The notes below the pieces were generated by a model that did not search any database, was not told the origin of the DNA, and was given only the letters and a program-made list of their open reading frames with translations. A stretch of DNA of 64,000 bases from Anaerolineae bacterium (GTDB lineage: Bacteria > Chloroflexota > Anaerolineae > Aggregatilineales > UBA2796): assembly GCA_019637615.1 (NCBI GenBank), contig JAHBVJ010000028.1, forward strand, positions 53,920 to 117,919, given 5' to 3'. The position numbers and the translations under genes were made by a program. Each line of letters begins with the position of its first letter. Positions within the stretch are counted from its first letter, which is position 1. Of the stretch, positions 53,138-60,598 are shown one piece after another.

Positions 53138-54553
53138 TTAGGCGATTGGCTCGATCACGGCCTGACCGCCGAGATAAGGCCGCAGCACTTCGGGGATGAC
53201 GACGCTGCCATCCGCCTGCTGGTAGTTCTCCAAGATGCTGATAATCACGCGTGGCATGGCGAGGCCAGAACCATTCAACGTATGGACGAATTCGGGCTTG
53301 GCTCCAGCCGCAGCGCGATAACGGATGGCAGCGCGGCGGGCTTGGAAGGCTTCCGCGTTGCTGACGGAGCTAACCTCTAGCCATTCGTTGCAGCCGGGTG
53401 CCCACATCTCGATATCAAACGTCCGCGCCATGCCGAAGCCGACATCGCCAGAGCATAGTTCAAGCTTGCGGAACGGGATATTGAGCAGCCGAATGATGCC
53501 CGCCGCTTGCTGATACATTTTCTCATGCTCGGCGTTGCTGGTTTCCGGCGTGGTCAGCTTGTACATCTCCACTTTCTGGAATTGATGCACGCGCTTGATG
53601 CCACGCACGTCACGCCCCGCGCTGGTGGCTTCGCGACGCCAGCACGGCGTATTGGCAACGTAGTTCAAGGGGAGTTGATCGGCGTCCAAGATTTCGTCGC
53701 GGTGTAAGTTGGTGATCGCTACTTCTGCTGTCGGCAGCAGATACAGCTCGGCGTCCCGATCCGCGAAGATGTCGTTGCGGAACTTGGGGAATTGCCCCGC
53801 GCCGTACAACATCTCCTCTTTGACGATAAACGGCAGATAGAGTTCGGTGTAACCGTTCTTCTGATGATAGTCGAGGCAGAGGTTGATCAACGCCCGCTGC
53901 AAGCGCGCGCCCATGCCTTTCAGGATGTAAAAGCGCGTGCCGGAGAGCTTGACGCCGCGCTCGAAGTCGATGACATCGAGGGCTGGCCCCAATTCCCAGT
54001 GCGGCTTGGGCGTGAAGTCGAACTGACGCGGCTCGCCTTCGGGCGGGAGAATCGTGTTTTCCTCGCTGGATGCGCCAACCTTGACGGTTGGTTGCAGCAA
54101 GTTGGGAATCCACAGGTGATTCTCCTTGAGATCGGCGTCTACGCCTTCGAGTTCTTTGTTGAGCACTTCGACGCGCTCACCCATGCCACGCAGTGTCTCG
54201 GTCAGGCGATCTAGCGCGCCTTCCATATCCTCGCCATCGGCATCGGCGGGTGGGTTAGTCATCAGGTCGAGCGCGGTTTCATACTGCTTGTTCTGGATGG
54301 CAGTGACGATGCGGGCGGCGATCCCGTTCATCACCTCTTTGCCGAGTGTCTTGTTGCCACGGAAACGCCCCATCGCGCGGTTGAGCTTGTTGCGCTCGGC
54401 TTGCAGCGTTTCGGACTCCAAAAGCAAGGCACGGCGCTGCTTATCCAGCGCAAGGATGGTATCGACGCGGGCGACGGCGGACTCATCGAAGCGCTTCTTG
54501 AGTTCGGCTTTGACCCAATCAGGCTTTTCGCGGATGAGGGTGATGTCGATCAT
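53138..54553 (-). CDS. serS: Serine-tRNA ligase
   Basis: About 471 residues from the ATG at 54553, which follows gagga; longer in-frame starts run into the upstream gene. Charges tRNA-Ser, and tRNA-Sec where present. The N-terminal antiparallel coiled coil (about 30-150) binds the long variable arm of tRNA-Ser. It is longer than in E. coli, with an insert A-T-A-I-Q-N-K-Q-Y-E-T-A-L-D. Class II motif 2 and 3 regions are clear (A-N-T-P-C-W-R-R-E-A, N-G-S-G-L-A-M-P-R). A serine T-box lies upstream. Confidence 0.98.
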   Translation of the reverse strand: MIDITLIREKPDWVKAELKKRFDESAVARVDTILALDKQRRALLLESETLQAERNKLNRAMGRFRGNKTLGKEVMNGIAARIVTAIQNKQYETALDLMTNPPADADGEDMEGALDRLTETLRGMGERVEVLNKELEGVDADLKENHLWIPNLLQPTVKVGASSEENTILPPEGEPRQFDFTPKPHWELGPALDVIDFERGVKLSGTRFYILKGMGARLQRALINLCLDYHQKNGYTELYLPFIVKEEMLYGAGQFPKFRNDIFADRDAELYLLPTAEVAITNLHRDEILDADQLPLNYVANTPCWRREATSAGRDVRGIKRVHQFQKVEMYKLTTPETSNAEHEKMYQQAAGIIRLLNIPFRKLELCSGDVGFGMARTFDIEMWAPGCNEWLEVSSVSNAEAFQARRAAIRYRAAAGAKPEFVHTLNGSGLAMPRVIISILENYQQADGSVVIPEVLRPYLGGQAVIEPIA

Positions 54554-54557
54554 GCGG

Positions 54558-54755
54558 TTATTCCTCTTCTTCCTCAGACTCATCGTCAGGTTGGTTGGTT
54601 GGTTCAGGCCAACGAGGGCCACTACGAAAATCGTGTATGATACGGGCTGCGGCTAAGATCAGCCCCGCGATAATCACGCCGATGACGAGGGCGTCAAAGA
54701 ACTGCGGCGTGAAGATGTTGATGAATACGCTACTACTACTGCCATCCACGGCCAT
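54558..54755 (-). CDS. Small single-span membrane protein upstream of serS
   Basis: 65 residues: short Ser-rich start, one strong membrane helix (about 18-40: F-D-A-L-V-I-G-V-I-I-A-G-L-I-L-A-A-A-R), then a basic patch and a very acidic end (D-D-E-S-E-E-E-E-E). The ATG follows ggaggagg, though only two bases away. It lies between the T-box and serS, four bases before the serS start, so it is under serine control too. No family recognised. Confidence 0.65.
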   Translation of the reverse strand: MAVDGSSSSVFINIFTPQFFDALVIGVIIAGLILAAARIIHDFRSGPRWPEPTNQPDDESEEEEE

Positions 54756-54772
54756 CACCTCCTCCCAAACAT

Positions 54773-54807
54773 AGTGCTAAGTGCTAAGTCCTTAGTGCTG
54801 AGTAGAA
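54773..54807. repeat. Heptamer tract (agtgcta-type)
   Basis: Five heptamers in exact register: agtgcta, agtgcta, agtcctt, agtgctg, agtagaa. It sits between the T-box terminator and the small membrane-protein gene. Confidence 0.85.
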
Positions 54808-54867
54808 GATAGAACTTCTCATGCCAGCGCGGGCGGCACAGATGTCGGATCGGTTGAGCAGGACGGG

Positions 54868-55118
54868 GAAACAAAAAGCCCCCGCCTGTAACGCAACAGG
54901 ACGAGGGACTCGTGGTGCCACCTGAATTCGCGGTGAGCGCTTTGCTCACTGCCTCATTGCCGCTGTAACGGGCGACCCCGACCAACCTTAGTGGATGCAT
55001 ATCCAGTTCGGCGGCGACGTGATCAGGAATGGAAGGTCGCTGTGTAACTCGCTGCTTCGCACCGACCAGCAGCTCTCTGAGAGGAAACAGCAACGGTAGT
55101 TCCGTCAAAGTCGTTATG
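54868..55118 (-). promoter_or_regulatory. Serine-specific T-box riboswitch of the serS operon
   Basis: On the minus strand: a Stem I distal region agagagctgctgg-tcggtgcga (agagag at 55073-55078), upper stem gttgctgt/acagcgac, and a specifier loop reading cuuCCa with UCC (Ser) at 55031-55033. Then cgttacagcggcaatgagg, the T-box aattcaggtggcaccacg (54911-54928), and a terminator acaggacgaggga/gcccccgcctgt with a T5 run (54873-54908). Uncharged tRNA-Ser would pair with UCC and the T-box and allow read-through into the small protein gene and serS. Confidence 0.93.
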
Positions 55119-55124
55119 GAGATC

Positions 55125-55154
55125 AGTCTAGCAGCGAGCAGGATGGCTGTCAAT
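55125..55154 (-). promoter_or_regulatory. Promoter of the T-box/serS transcript
   Basis: On the minus strand ttgaca (55149-55154), 18 bases, tagact (55125-55130). Transcription would start near 55118, just before the T-box Stem I. Confidence 0.8.
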
Positions 55155-55227
55155 GGGGAGCCTCGCAAGATCATTCGAATGGATGAAGAGATGTGGTCAG
55201 CAAGGTTGGTCGCCGTTGAGATTATTG

Positions 55228-58200
55228 TCACCAAGGATTGACACCCGTTAAGCTAGATGGGCGGAAAGCATGACGTACTTGGATGGTAGGCGTATGGCGA
55301 CGACCCAAGAGCGATGGCAGGTACAGCAGATTCAGCAGCGACGACGGCGGATCGTGCAGTGGAATTTGTGGCGATGCGACATCCCGACGCTGGAATTGAT
55401 GCGGGCGGAGGCGGTTCAGGAGATGGGCAAGCTGGACACGCAGATGCAGGCCACCGAGGCCGAGTTCGAGCGCCTCGTGAAGGCAGGTGACCCACTGAGC
55501 GTGGACGGCGTGCGCGAGGCATTCCAAGCCCTGAGCGAGAAGTGGGAGATGATCTTCAAGCGGCGCGAGGAGATCAATGATGCACTGCGCGAGAAACAGC
55601 TTGAGGCACAGGTGAACCGGACGGGCAAGCGGGTCGGGATCGGGAACCTGTCGGAGCGGTTGCAAGACGTGCGGGCGCTGCTGCTGGCGATCAGCTTGGT
55701 GGCGGTGGGCATTCCGCTGCTGGTGGTGCTGGATGCAGGCACGTTGGCGACGCTGAATGCCGTCAATCTGGTTTGTTCGCTGGTACTGACGCTCGACTTC
55801 GCGGGACGGCTGTTGATCGTGGAGAACCGCGCGCTGTATCTCCGGCGGCGCTTGCTGGATGTGGTGCTGGCGCTGCCACTGGTGGCGTTCGCACTGCCGT
55901 GGCCTGATCTGGCGCAGATGGCGCGGGTGGTGACGCTGCTGCGCGTCGGGCGCTTGCTGCGGTTGACCATCGGGCGCATCTTCAACATCCGCACGCTGCG
56001 GTTTTTGCGGTCGGTGGAGTTCTCGCTGCTGCAACGGACGGTGATCATCGCCTTGATCCTGCTGACGTTGGGCGCGTTCGCCATCGTCGGGCTGGAGGGA
56101 TCGCGGCAGGGCGGCGCGGAAGTCGGCACGTTCGGAGATGCCCTGTGGTGGGGGTTGAAGATCGTGCTGACCGCCAACGTGGATTACAGCCCGCAGTCGT
56201 CGTTGGGGCGGATCGTGACGCTCGGCATCATTCTGGTCGGGCTGGGGATCGGTGGCGTAGTGATCGCGACTATCACCTCGATCCTCGTTGATGCGTCGGA
56301 CGAACGGAACGCGTTGGATCGGCAACAGGCGGAGATGACCGACAAGCTGAACGCGATCCACCAGAATCTCGACTTGCTGACGAACGCCAAACAACAAGCG
56401 GCGACGGCGGCGGCGCGGATCGCGCAGCGCATGGTGACGGAACCCGAGCGCAGTGTGGTATTGACGGGTTTCGTACAAGCGCTGGTCGAGGAATTCGGCT
56501 GCATCGAAGCCGCGCTGCACGTGATCGATGAAAGCACGCGCACGGCGATCCGCAAGCACGCGGCGGGCGATGCGCAGTTCTATCCGCCGGAGCATGTGAT
56601 GTTCGAGGAGGGCTTGGTCGGGCGGGTGGCGGCGCAGGCATGGCACGGCTTGGCCTCTGACACCGCCGCTTACGAGATCGAGCCGCTGCCGCTGGCAGAC
56701 GGCGGGGCGATGGCTTTCCCGCTGGCGATCCGTCGGAAGGCGGTGGGCGTGCTGTCGGTGGTGGTGCCGCAAGCGTGGCTGCGCGATGAACTGATGATCC
56801 AACTGCTCGGCGTGGTAGCGTGCCTCGTGACGCAATTCATGTACGATGACGCGATCAATACCAGCCATGAGGATTTGCTGGAAAGCATCGCTGATTTGCA
56901 GGCGACGTTGGAGCGGATCACCGTGATGAACGATTATAACAAGCTGCTGTTCACCATCGCGGAAGGAGCGAACGCGCTGCTCAACAGCGATATGAGCAAA
57001 GTGATGCTGCTCGATTCCGATGGCAGTTTGCTGCGCGGCGTGGCGTGGTTCGGCATGGATGACGAGATGGGGCGCGAACTGCGGGCGAGGGTGGGTGAGG
57101 GCTTGACCGGTTTGGCGGCGCAAACTGGCGAGGCCACCAAGAGCAGCAACCTGCTGACCGACCAGCGGGTGACCACGGCGAGCAGTCAGGCACGGCGCAG
57201 CGGGATGCGATCCGAGCTGTGCGTGCCGATCCGGTCGCAAGGGCAGACCCTCGGCGTGTTGAGCATCATGAGCCGCGCGGCGAAGCGGTTCACGCAGGAG
57301 GAGGAAGTGCTGCTGAGTGCGCTGGCGAGTCAGGCGGGGATGGCGATCAGTCATTCGCAGCGGTTCCACGAGTGAGGCAGGACGGTGGTGAGGGGTGATG
57401 ATCCTCGCGATGATCCCGTTGGCTGGTGGGGACGGGATCATGGGGGAGGGAAGTGCTGAGTGCGGAATCCTTAGTGCTGAGTAGAAGGCGGGAGAAAGTG
57501 CTAAGTGCTGAGTGCTAGGTGCTAAGTAAGAGGCGGGAGAGAGTGCGGAGTCCCTATACGTAAAGTTTTTTGTGTCGGTGTTTGACCTCACCCCCTGACC
57601 CCCTCTCCGCTGCGCAACGAGGGGGAACCAAGGTGCTACCTGATCTATCAGTGTCAATGTCGATGTCGATTTACGGATACAGAGTAAGCAGGAAGCGCCG
57701 CCCGACGTTGAAACGTCAGGATTAGAAAACAAAGTCCCTTCGGGACTCAAGTCTGAGCAAGGTTTTGAATTGTCAACGTCGTTTTGTTCAAGATCAGAGA
57801 GCTTAGAAGTAGGGGACGAAAGGTAGACGGGATTTGAGCAGGTAGAAGCCGAGATCAAAGTAGGCGGTGTGAGGGCGATGGTCGGCTCGTCGTCCCAGTC
57901 GTTGGTGAAGATGAGCCTCACCCCCTGCCCCTCTCCATGGCAATGGAGAGGGGAGTTCGGGGCAGGCGACGGGGTGGGATCGGCGGGCAGTGCAGATGGG
58001 CAAGCCGTGACAGGGTTGGGGATGACAGCAGGCTCGGCGTCCCAGTCGTCGGGATCGGTGAGGATAAGCCTCAGCCGTTCCGAAGATAGTGCTAAGTGCT
58101 GAGTGCCAAGTGCTAAGTCAGGGACGGTCGGTAGATCGGCATTGGCAGATGGCAGCGATGAGGGAGATGAGGCAAGAGCAGTCAATGATTCGTCGTTCCA

Positions 58201-58593
58201 ATCATCATCGGGGTCGGTGAGGATGAGCCTCACCCCCTGCCCCTCTCCATTGCCATGGAGAGGGGAGTTCGGGGCAGGCGACGGGGAGGGATCGGCGGGC
58301 AGTGCAGAAGGGCAAGCCGTGACAGCGTTGGGGATGACAGCAGGCTCGTCGTCCCAGTCGTCAGGATCGGTGAGGATAATACGTCCCGACGCCGATTGAG
58401 GGCTGGCGGCGGGCAGAGCGGTAGGTGCTATAACGGGCGCGGGATTACGCGGCGGCGAGGCGAGAGAGTTGCCAAGCTGGATAAAGGCTAACTCCGCAGC
58501 GGCGGGCGTGCGCACGATCGGTGGGACGAGCGAGGCGGGGTTGCCTTTAACGGGTTGTAGATCGGGCGTGACTTTACCTGTGACCCAACTCAT
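55228..58593 (-). CDS. Repeat-invaded low-complexity open frame; start well supported, end not
   Basis: The ATG at 58593 has a strong ggagg four bases upstream and begins M-S-W-V-T-G-K-V-T-P-D-L-Q-P. Four copies of R-L-I-L-T-D-P-D-D-W-D-x-E-P-like motifs (the last shortened) follow within ~260 residues. Between them, dispersed DNA repeats are read in frame: the GC-rich hairpin as S-P-S-P-A-P-N-S-P-L-H, the heptamers as L-A-L-G-T-Q-H-L-A-L-S. No stop occurs before 55228, so the frame runs ~1100 codons. Everything below 57376 is antisense to the channel/GAF gene and probably not real protein. I support only about the first 270-405 codons; it may be a decaying gene that lost its stop. Confidence 0.35.
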   Translation of the reverse strand: MSWVTGKVTPDLQPVKGNPASLVPPIVRTPAAAELAFIQLGNSLASPPRNPAPVIAPTALPAASPQSASGRIILTDPDDWDDEPAVIPNAVTACPSALPADPSPSPAPNSPLHGNGEGQGVRLILTDPDDDWNDESLTALASSPSSLPSANADLPTVPDLALGTQHLALSSERLRLILTDPDDWDAEPAVIPNPVTACPSALPADPTPSPAPNSPLHCHGEGQGVRLIFTNDWDDEPTIALTPPTLISASTCSNPVYLSSPTSKLSDLEQNDVDNSKPCSDLSPEGTLFSNPDVSTSGGASCLLCIRKSTSTLTLIDQVAPWFPLVAQRRGGQGVRSNTDTKNFTYRDSALSPASYLAPSTQHLALSPAFYSALRIPHSALPSPMIPSPPANGIIARIITPHHRPASLVEPLRMTDRHPRLTRQRTQQHFLLLREPLRRAAHDAQHAEGLPLRPDRHAQLGSHPAAPCLTARRGHPLVGQQVAALGGLASLRRQTGQALTHPRPQFAPHLVIHAEPRHAAQQTAIGIEQHHFAHIAVEQRVRSFRDGEQQLVIIVHHGDPLQRRLQISDAFQQILMAGIDRVIVHELRHEARYHAEQLDHQFIAQPRLRHHHRQHAHRLPTDRQRESHRPAVCQRQRLDLVSGGVRGQAVPCLRRHPPDQALLEHHMLRRIELRIARRVLADRRARAFIDHVQRGFDAAEFLDQRLYETRQYHTALGFRHHALRDPRRRRRRLLFGVRQQVEILVDRVQLVGHLRLLPIQRVPFVRRINEDRGDSRDHYATDPQPDQNDAERHDPPQRRLRAVIHVGGQHDLQPPPQGISERADFRAALPRSLQPDDGERAQRQQDQGDDHRPLQQRELHRPQKPQRADVEDAPDGQPQQAPDAQQRHHPRHLRQIRPRQCERHQWQRQHHIQQAPPEIQRAVLHDQQPSREVERQYQRTNQIDGIQRRQRACIQHHQQRNAHRHQADRQQQRPHVLQPLRQVPDPDPLARPVHLCLKLFLAQCIIDLLAPLEDHLPLLAQGLECLAHAVHAQWVTCLHEALELGLGGLHLRVQLAHLLNRLRPHQFQRRDVASPQIPLHDPPSSLLNLLYLPSLLGRRHTPTIQVRHAFRPSSLTGVNPW
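55270..57375 (+). CDS. Voltage-gated-channel-like membrane protein fused to two GAF domains
   Basis: 701 residues. A basic, coiled N-terminus (to ~120) is followed by about six hydrophobic segments (~135-340). Their fourth carries spaced arginines (V-T-L-L-R-V-G-R-L-L-R-L-T-I-G-R) like a voltage sensor, and a pore-like loop ends in T-A-N-V-D-Y-S-P near 300, where potassium channels have T-V-G-Y-G-D. A coiled coil and two GAF domains follow (~365-505 and ~540-700). Probably a membrane sensor or ligand-gated channel. An ATG at 55294 is an alternative start. Ggaaagc precedes the first ATG. Confidence 0.82.
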   Translation: MTYLDGRRMATTQERWQVQQIQQRRRRIVQWNLWRCDIPTLELMRAEAVQEMGKLDTQMQATEAEFERLVKAGDPLSVDGVREAFQALSEKWEMIFKRREEINDALREKQLEAQVNRTGKRVGIGNLSERLQDVRALLLAISLVAVGIPLLVVLDAGTLATLNAVNLVCSLVLTLDFAGRLLIVENRALYLRRRLLDVVLALPLVAFALPWPDLAQMARVVTLLRVGRLLRLTIGRIFNIRTLRFLRSVEFSLLQRTVIIALILLTLGAFAIVGLEGSRQGGAEVGTFGDALWWGLKIVLTANVDYSPQSSLGRIVTLGIILVGLGIGGVVIATITSILVDASDERNALDRQQAEMTDKLNAIHQNLDLLTNAKQQAATAAARIAQRMVTEPERSVVLTGFVQALVEEFGCIEAALHVIDESTRTAIRKHAAGDAQFYPPEHVMFEEGLVGRVAAQAWHGLASDTAAYEIEPLPLADGGAMAFPLAIRRKAVGVLSVVVPQAWLRDELMIQLLGVVACLVTQFMYDDAINTSHEDLLESIADLQATLERITVMNDYNKLLFTIAEGANALLNSDMSKVMLLDSDGSLLRGVAWFGMDDEMGRELRARVGEGLTGLAAQTGEATKSSNLLTDQRVTTASSQARRSGMRSELCVPIRSQGQTLGVLSIMSRAAKRFTQEEEVLLSALASQAGMAISHSQRFHE
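57452..57540. repeat. Two heptamer tracts with shared ggcgggaga ends
   Basis: agtgctg, agtgcgg, aatcctt, agtgctg, agtagaa + ggcgggaga (57452-57495), then agtgcta, agtgctg, agtgcta, ggtgcta, agtaaga + ggcgggaga (57497-57540). A tandem copy of the same compound unit. Confidence 0.85.
57584..57633. repeat. GC-rich 'ccctctcc' dispersed hairpin
   Basis: cctcaccccctgaccccctc, tccgctgcgca loop region, then gagggggaacc. Same family as 48782 (opposite orientation). Confidence 0.75.
57700..57757 (+). repeat. Paired-hairpin dispersed element, copy B
   Basis: gcccgacgttgaaacgtcag, spacer of ~14, aagtcccttcgggactcaag. Matches copy A at 48027 in opposite orientation, including the trailing gtctga. Confidence 0.85.
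57892..58378 (-). repeat. Duplicated ~170-base unit inside the open frame
   Basis: 57892-58067 and 58206-58378 are direct copies with few differences. Each starts with a cccagtcgt-like stretch and gcctcaccccctgcccctct, continues with gggatcggcgggcagtgcag and ends at the tcgtcgggatcggtgaggat region. Each contains the GC-rich hairpin and one L-T-D-P-D-D-W-D motif on the minus strand. The heptamer tract at 58088 lies between them. Confidence 0.85.
58088..58120. repeat. Heptamer tract inside the open frame
   Basis: agtgcta, agtgctg, agtgcca, agtgcta, agtcagg. Three heptamers equal seven codons, so the tract stays in frame on the minus strand. Confidence 0.85.
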
Positions 58594-59085
58594 GATGCCT
58601 CCAAGACGGACAGATGTCGAACGGACGAGCACGATATGGCCTAGCAGAATGCGCCGATGGCGGCACATCGCAGAAGCACAGCAAGCAGATTATTCGTGGT
58701 CACTATCCGAGGAATTACGCTCAGATCAGTGATTGCAAGTAGGATACAACGGATTTTCGAGCTTGAACATCCTTACATTTGTAAGGGTCTACGCGTAATA
58801 TTACGAGACGTAATATACTGCCATATCGCGGTGATAATGGTATTTAAGAAATTATTCAGGCAGACGATCCCCGACAATGAATTGTCGGGCTTACCTTACG
58901 AAGTCCCTTCGGGACTCAAGAAAAAGTGTTGACGCACGTGTCGTATTCCCGCGTTATTTTCTGAAACACCATAATCACCGGGCTGAAGGTAGTAACGCAG
59001 CGTGGTGTTGTGCAATTCGTTTTATTTCATTACATCAACATCCGGCTAGGAAAGTTCCGAATTGGATGCCAGCGAGAAAAGGACA
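58594..59085. other. Gene-free region with clustered palindromes and repeat copy C
   Basis: 492 bases. ccttac-attt-gtaagg (58771-58786), the perfect palindrome cgtaatattacg (58794-58805) and a partial second copy cgtaatata (58809-58817) lie within 50 bases in an A+T-rich patch. Their spacing suggests an operator cluster about 180 bases upstream of the minus-strand open frame. Copy C of the paired-hairpin element follows. No gene seen. Confidence 0.5.
58869..58920 (+). repeat. Paired-hairpin dispersed element, copy C
   Basis: ccccgacaatgaattgtcgg, spacer gcttaccttacg, aagtcccttcgggactcaag. Virtually identical to copy D at 60599 in the same orientation. Confidence 0.88.
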
Positions 59086-59583
59086 CTAGGAGGCATTGGA
59101 CGGCAGCGCGGCGAGAAAAGACGCGACCTGGGAAAGATGTTCGGATTCGTGGAGCGCCATGCGGCGGGCTTGGCTGAAAACGGTATGCGTGCGGCCTTCG
59201 ATAACGGCAGAGCGGCTCCATGCGGGTTCGGGCAGTTGACGGAGGACGTTGATTAACTCGGTGCGGGCGAGGGTGAAACTTTGAAGGGAGGCGTGGAAAG
59301 GCGAGTCGGCGTAACGGGTGGTCTTCGCCCATGTGCGTTCATCGAGCAGCGGGAGCGTAGGAGTAGCATGGGCAAGCATGGCGTAGATGCTGTACGTCCA
59401 GAGCGCATCACAACTACGGAGATGGGCTAGGATTTGCGTTAGCGACCAGTCTTTCTCGCTGGCGGCATACTGTAGCTGCGCGTCGTTGAGATCGGCGGTG
59501 AGGCTGGCGAGTTGACGCGGGGTGGAGTCGAGCATAGTCGTGTAGTTGGCGATTTCGGTGGGCGTGATCTTGAGTTTAGGCAT
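59086..59583 (-). CDS. DinB-family metal-binding protein
   Basis: 165 residues, four-helix bundle. The three metal histidines of the DinB/YfiT fold are in place: H54 (I-L-A-H-L), H145 and H149 (A-L-H-E-S-E-H-L). Some members are thiol transferases or mycothiol/bacillithiol S-transferases; others are uncharacterised. ATG follows ggagaccgccatc. It lies with a methyltransferase gene between two direct copies of the paired-hairpin element. Confidence 0.9.
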   Translation of the reverse strand: MPKLKITPTEIANYTTMLDSTPRQLASLTADLNDAQLQYAASEKDWSLTQILAHLRSCDALWTYSIYAMLAHATPTLPLLDERTWAKTTRYADSPFHASLQSFTLARTELINVLRQLPEPAWSRSAVIEGRTHTVFSQARRMALHESEHLSQVASFLAALPSNAS

Positions 59584-59695
59584 GATGGCGGTCTCCGGTG
59601 ATGCGTGGTGTTGAGCATCATTATAAGACGAGTTGCGGATAGGTTTTGGAAAGCAAGCTCCGGTAATCTAAGGTACGGACGCGGGTGATGTCGTG

Positions 59696-60469
59696 TTATT
59701 TCCGTCCGTAGATGAGGCCGGCTTTCCCCAAGACACGGGGATGCCGCAACAGCCGTGGCAGATTCAGGATGGTGCTCGTTTCAACGAAGCGGACTTCGTC
59801 AATGCCCCAACTGCGGATGGCGGCGAGTAAGGTGTCCATATCCCCATAGATTTCTTTGTCGAGAAACATGTCTTGAAACGAGAACGCGCCACCTTTGCGG
59901 ATCACTCGCAATGCTTCGCGGATCACCGCCCGTTTGTCCGGTGCGTCGGCAACCTCATGAAAGACGAAATGGCTGATGGCAGCGTCAAATGCACCGTCTT
60001 CGAAGGGGAGTTTTGACGCACTGGCCTTCTGAAAGCGGGTACGCTGCGCAACGCCCATCGCGGTGGCATTTTGAACGCACACCTGCTGAGAATATTCCCA
60101 CGCTTGCCCCCAGTAATCGATGCCAGTGACTTGCGCGTCAGGATATTTCGCCGCTAAGAGGATGGCTAAGGGGCCATTGCCTGTACCAATATCGAGCGCC
60201 TGACCGTGATGATCCCAGTGTAGATGGTCGATGACCAATGTCCACAAGCGACGCTGAACGCCGCCACCCTGTTCAGAGAACTGATAATACACGTAGGTGA
60301 GATAGGCAGTCATCGCTAACATCACCCCTGCCGCGATCCAGAGAAGAAAGCGAATGAGGGGGACGGGAATTACCGCCGATAGGCCGATTAAGACGAGACC
60401 CGCGAGTAAGAAGGTAAGAACGATGCGTATGCGAATCCAGTTTCCGAAATTGACTGATTGCGCGTCCAT
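59696..60469 (-). CDS. SAM-dependent methyltransferase with N-terminal membrane helices
   Basis: About 257 residues from the ATG near 60469, seven bases after ggag; another ATG lies six bases upstream. Two membrane helices (~15-38 and ~42-62) anchor a class I methyltransferase: A-L-D-I-G-T-G-N-G-P-L-A-I (motif I) near 93, then G-I-D-Y-W-G and L-P-F-E-D-G-A-F-D-A-A-I-S. The membrane anchor suggests a lipid or quinone-like substrate, but this is inference. Confidence 0.88.
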   Translation of the reverse strand: MDAQSVNFGNWIRIRIVLTFLLAGLVLIGLSAVIPVPLIRFLLWIAAGVMLAMTAYLTYVYYQFSEQGGGVQRRLWTLVIDHLHWDHHGQALDIGTGNGPLAILLAAKYPDAQVTGIDYWGQAWEYSQQVCVQNATAMGVAQRTRFQKASASKLPFEDGAFDAAISHFVFHEVADAPDKRAVIREALRVIRKGGAFSFQDMFLDKEIYGDMDTLLAAIRSWGIDEVRFVETSTILNLPRLLRHPRVLGKAGLIYGRK

Positions 60470-60598
60470 TGGCATTCTCCGGCGAGGTTGATGAATACGA
60501 AGCCTTGCACTCTTGTACGGCGGAGAGGGTGGCAAGTTGCGGCAGGTGTTGGGTTAGCGATATACAAAAGAACCCGGCGATGATGAAGGGCAATCCAT

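Noticed and set aside
54773..54807. Possible CIRCE/HrcA operator because of agtgctaa/ttagcact similarity
   Set aside because: CIRCE is an inverted repeat ttagcactc-n9-gagtgctaa. Here the units are direct heptamer repeats at several unrelated loci.
55228..57375. Minus-strand protein opposite the channel/GAF gene
   Set aside because: The plus-strand frame has clear domains; the antisense part is Arg/His/Gln-rich noise. Only the part of that frame upstream of 57376 is kept as a weak feature.
57452..58120. Possible CRISPR array from regular repeats
   Set aside because: Units are seven bases with no spacers; no repeat-spacer periodicity and no cas genes nearby.
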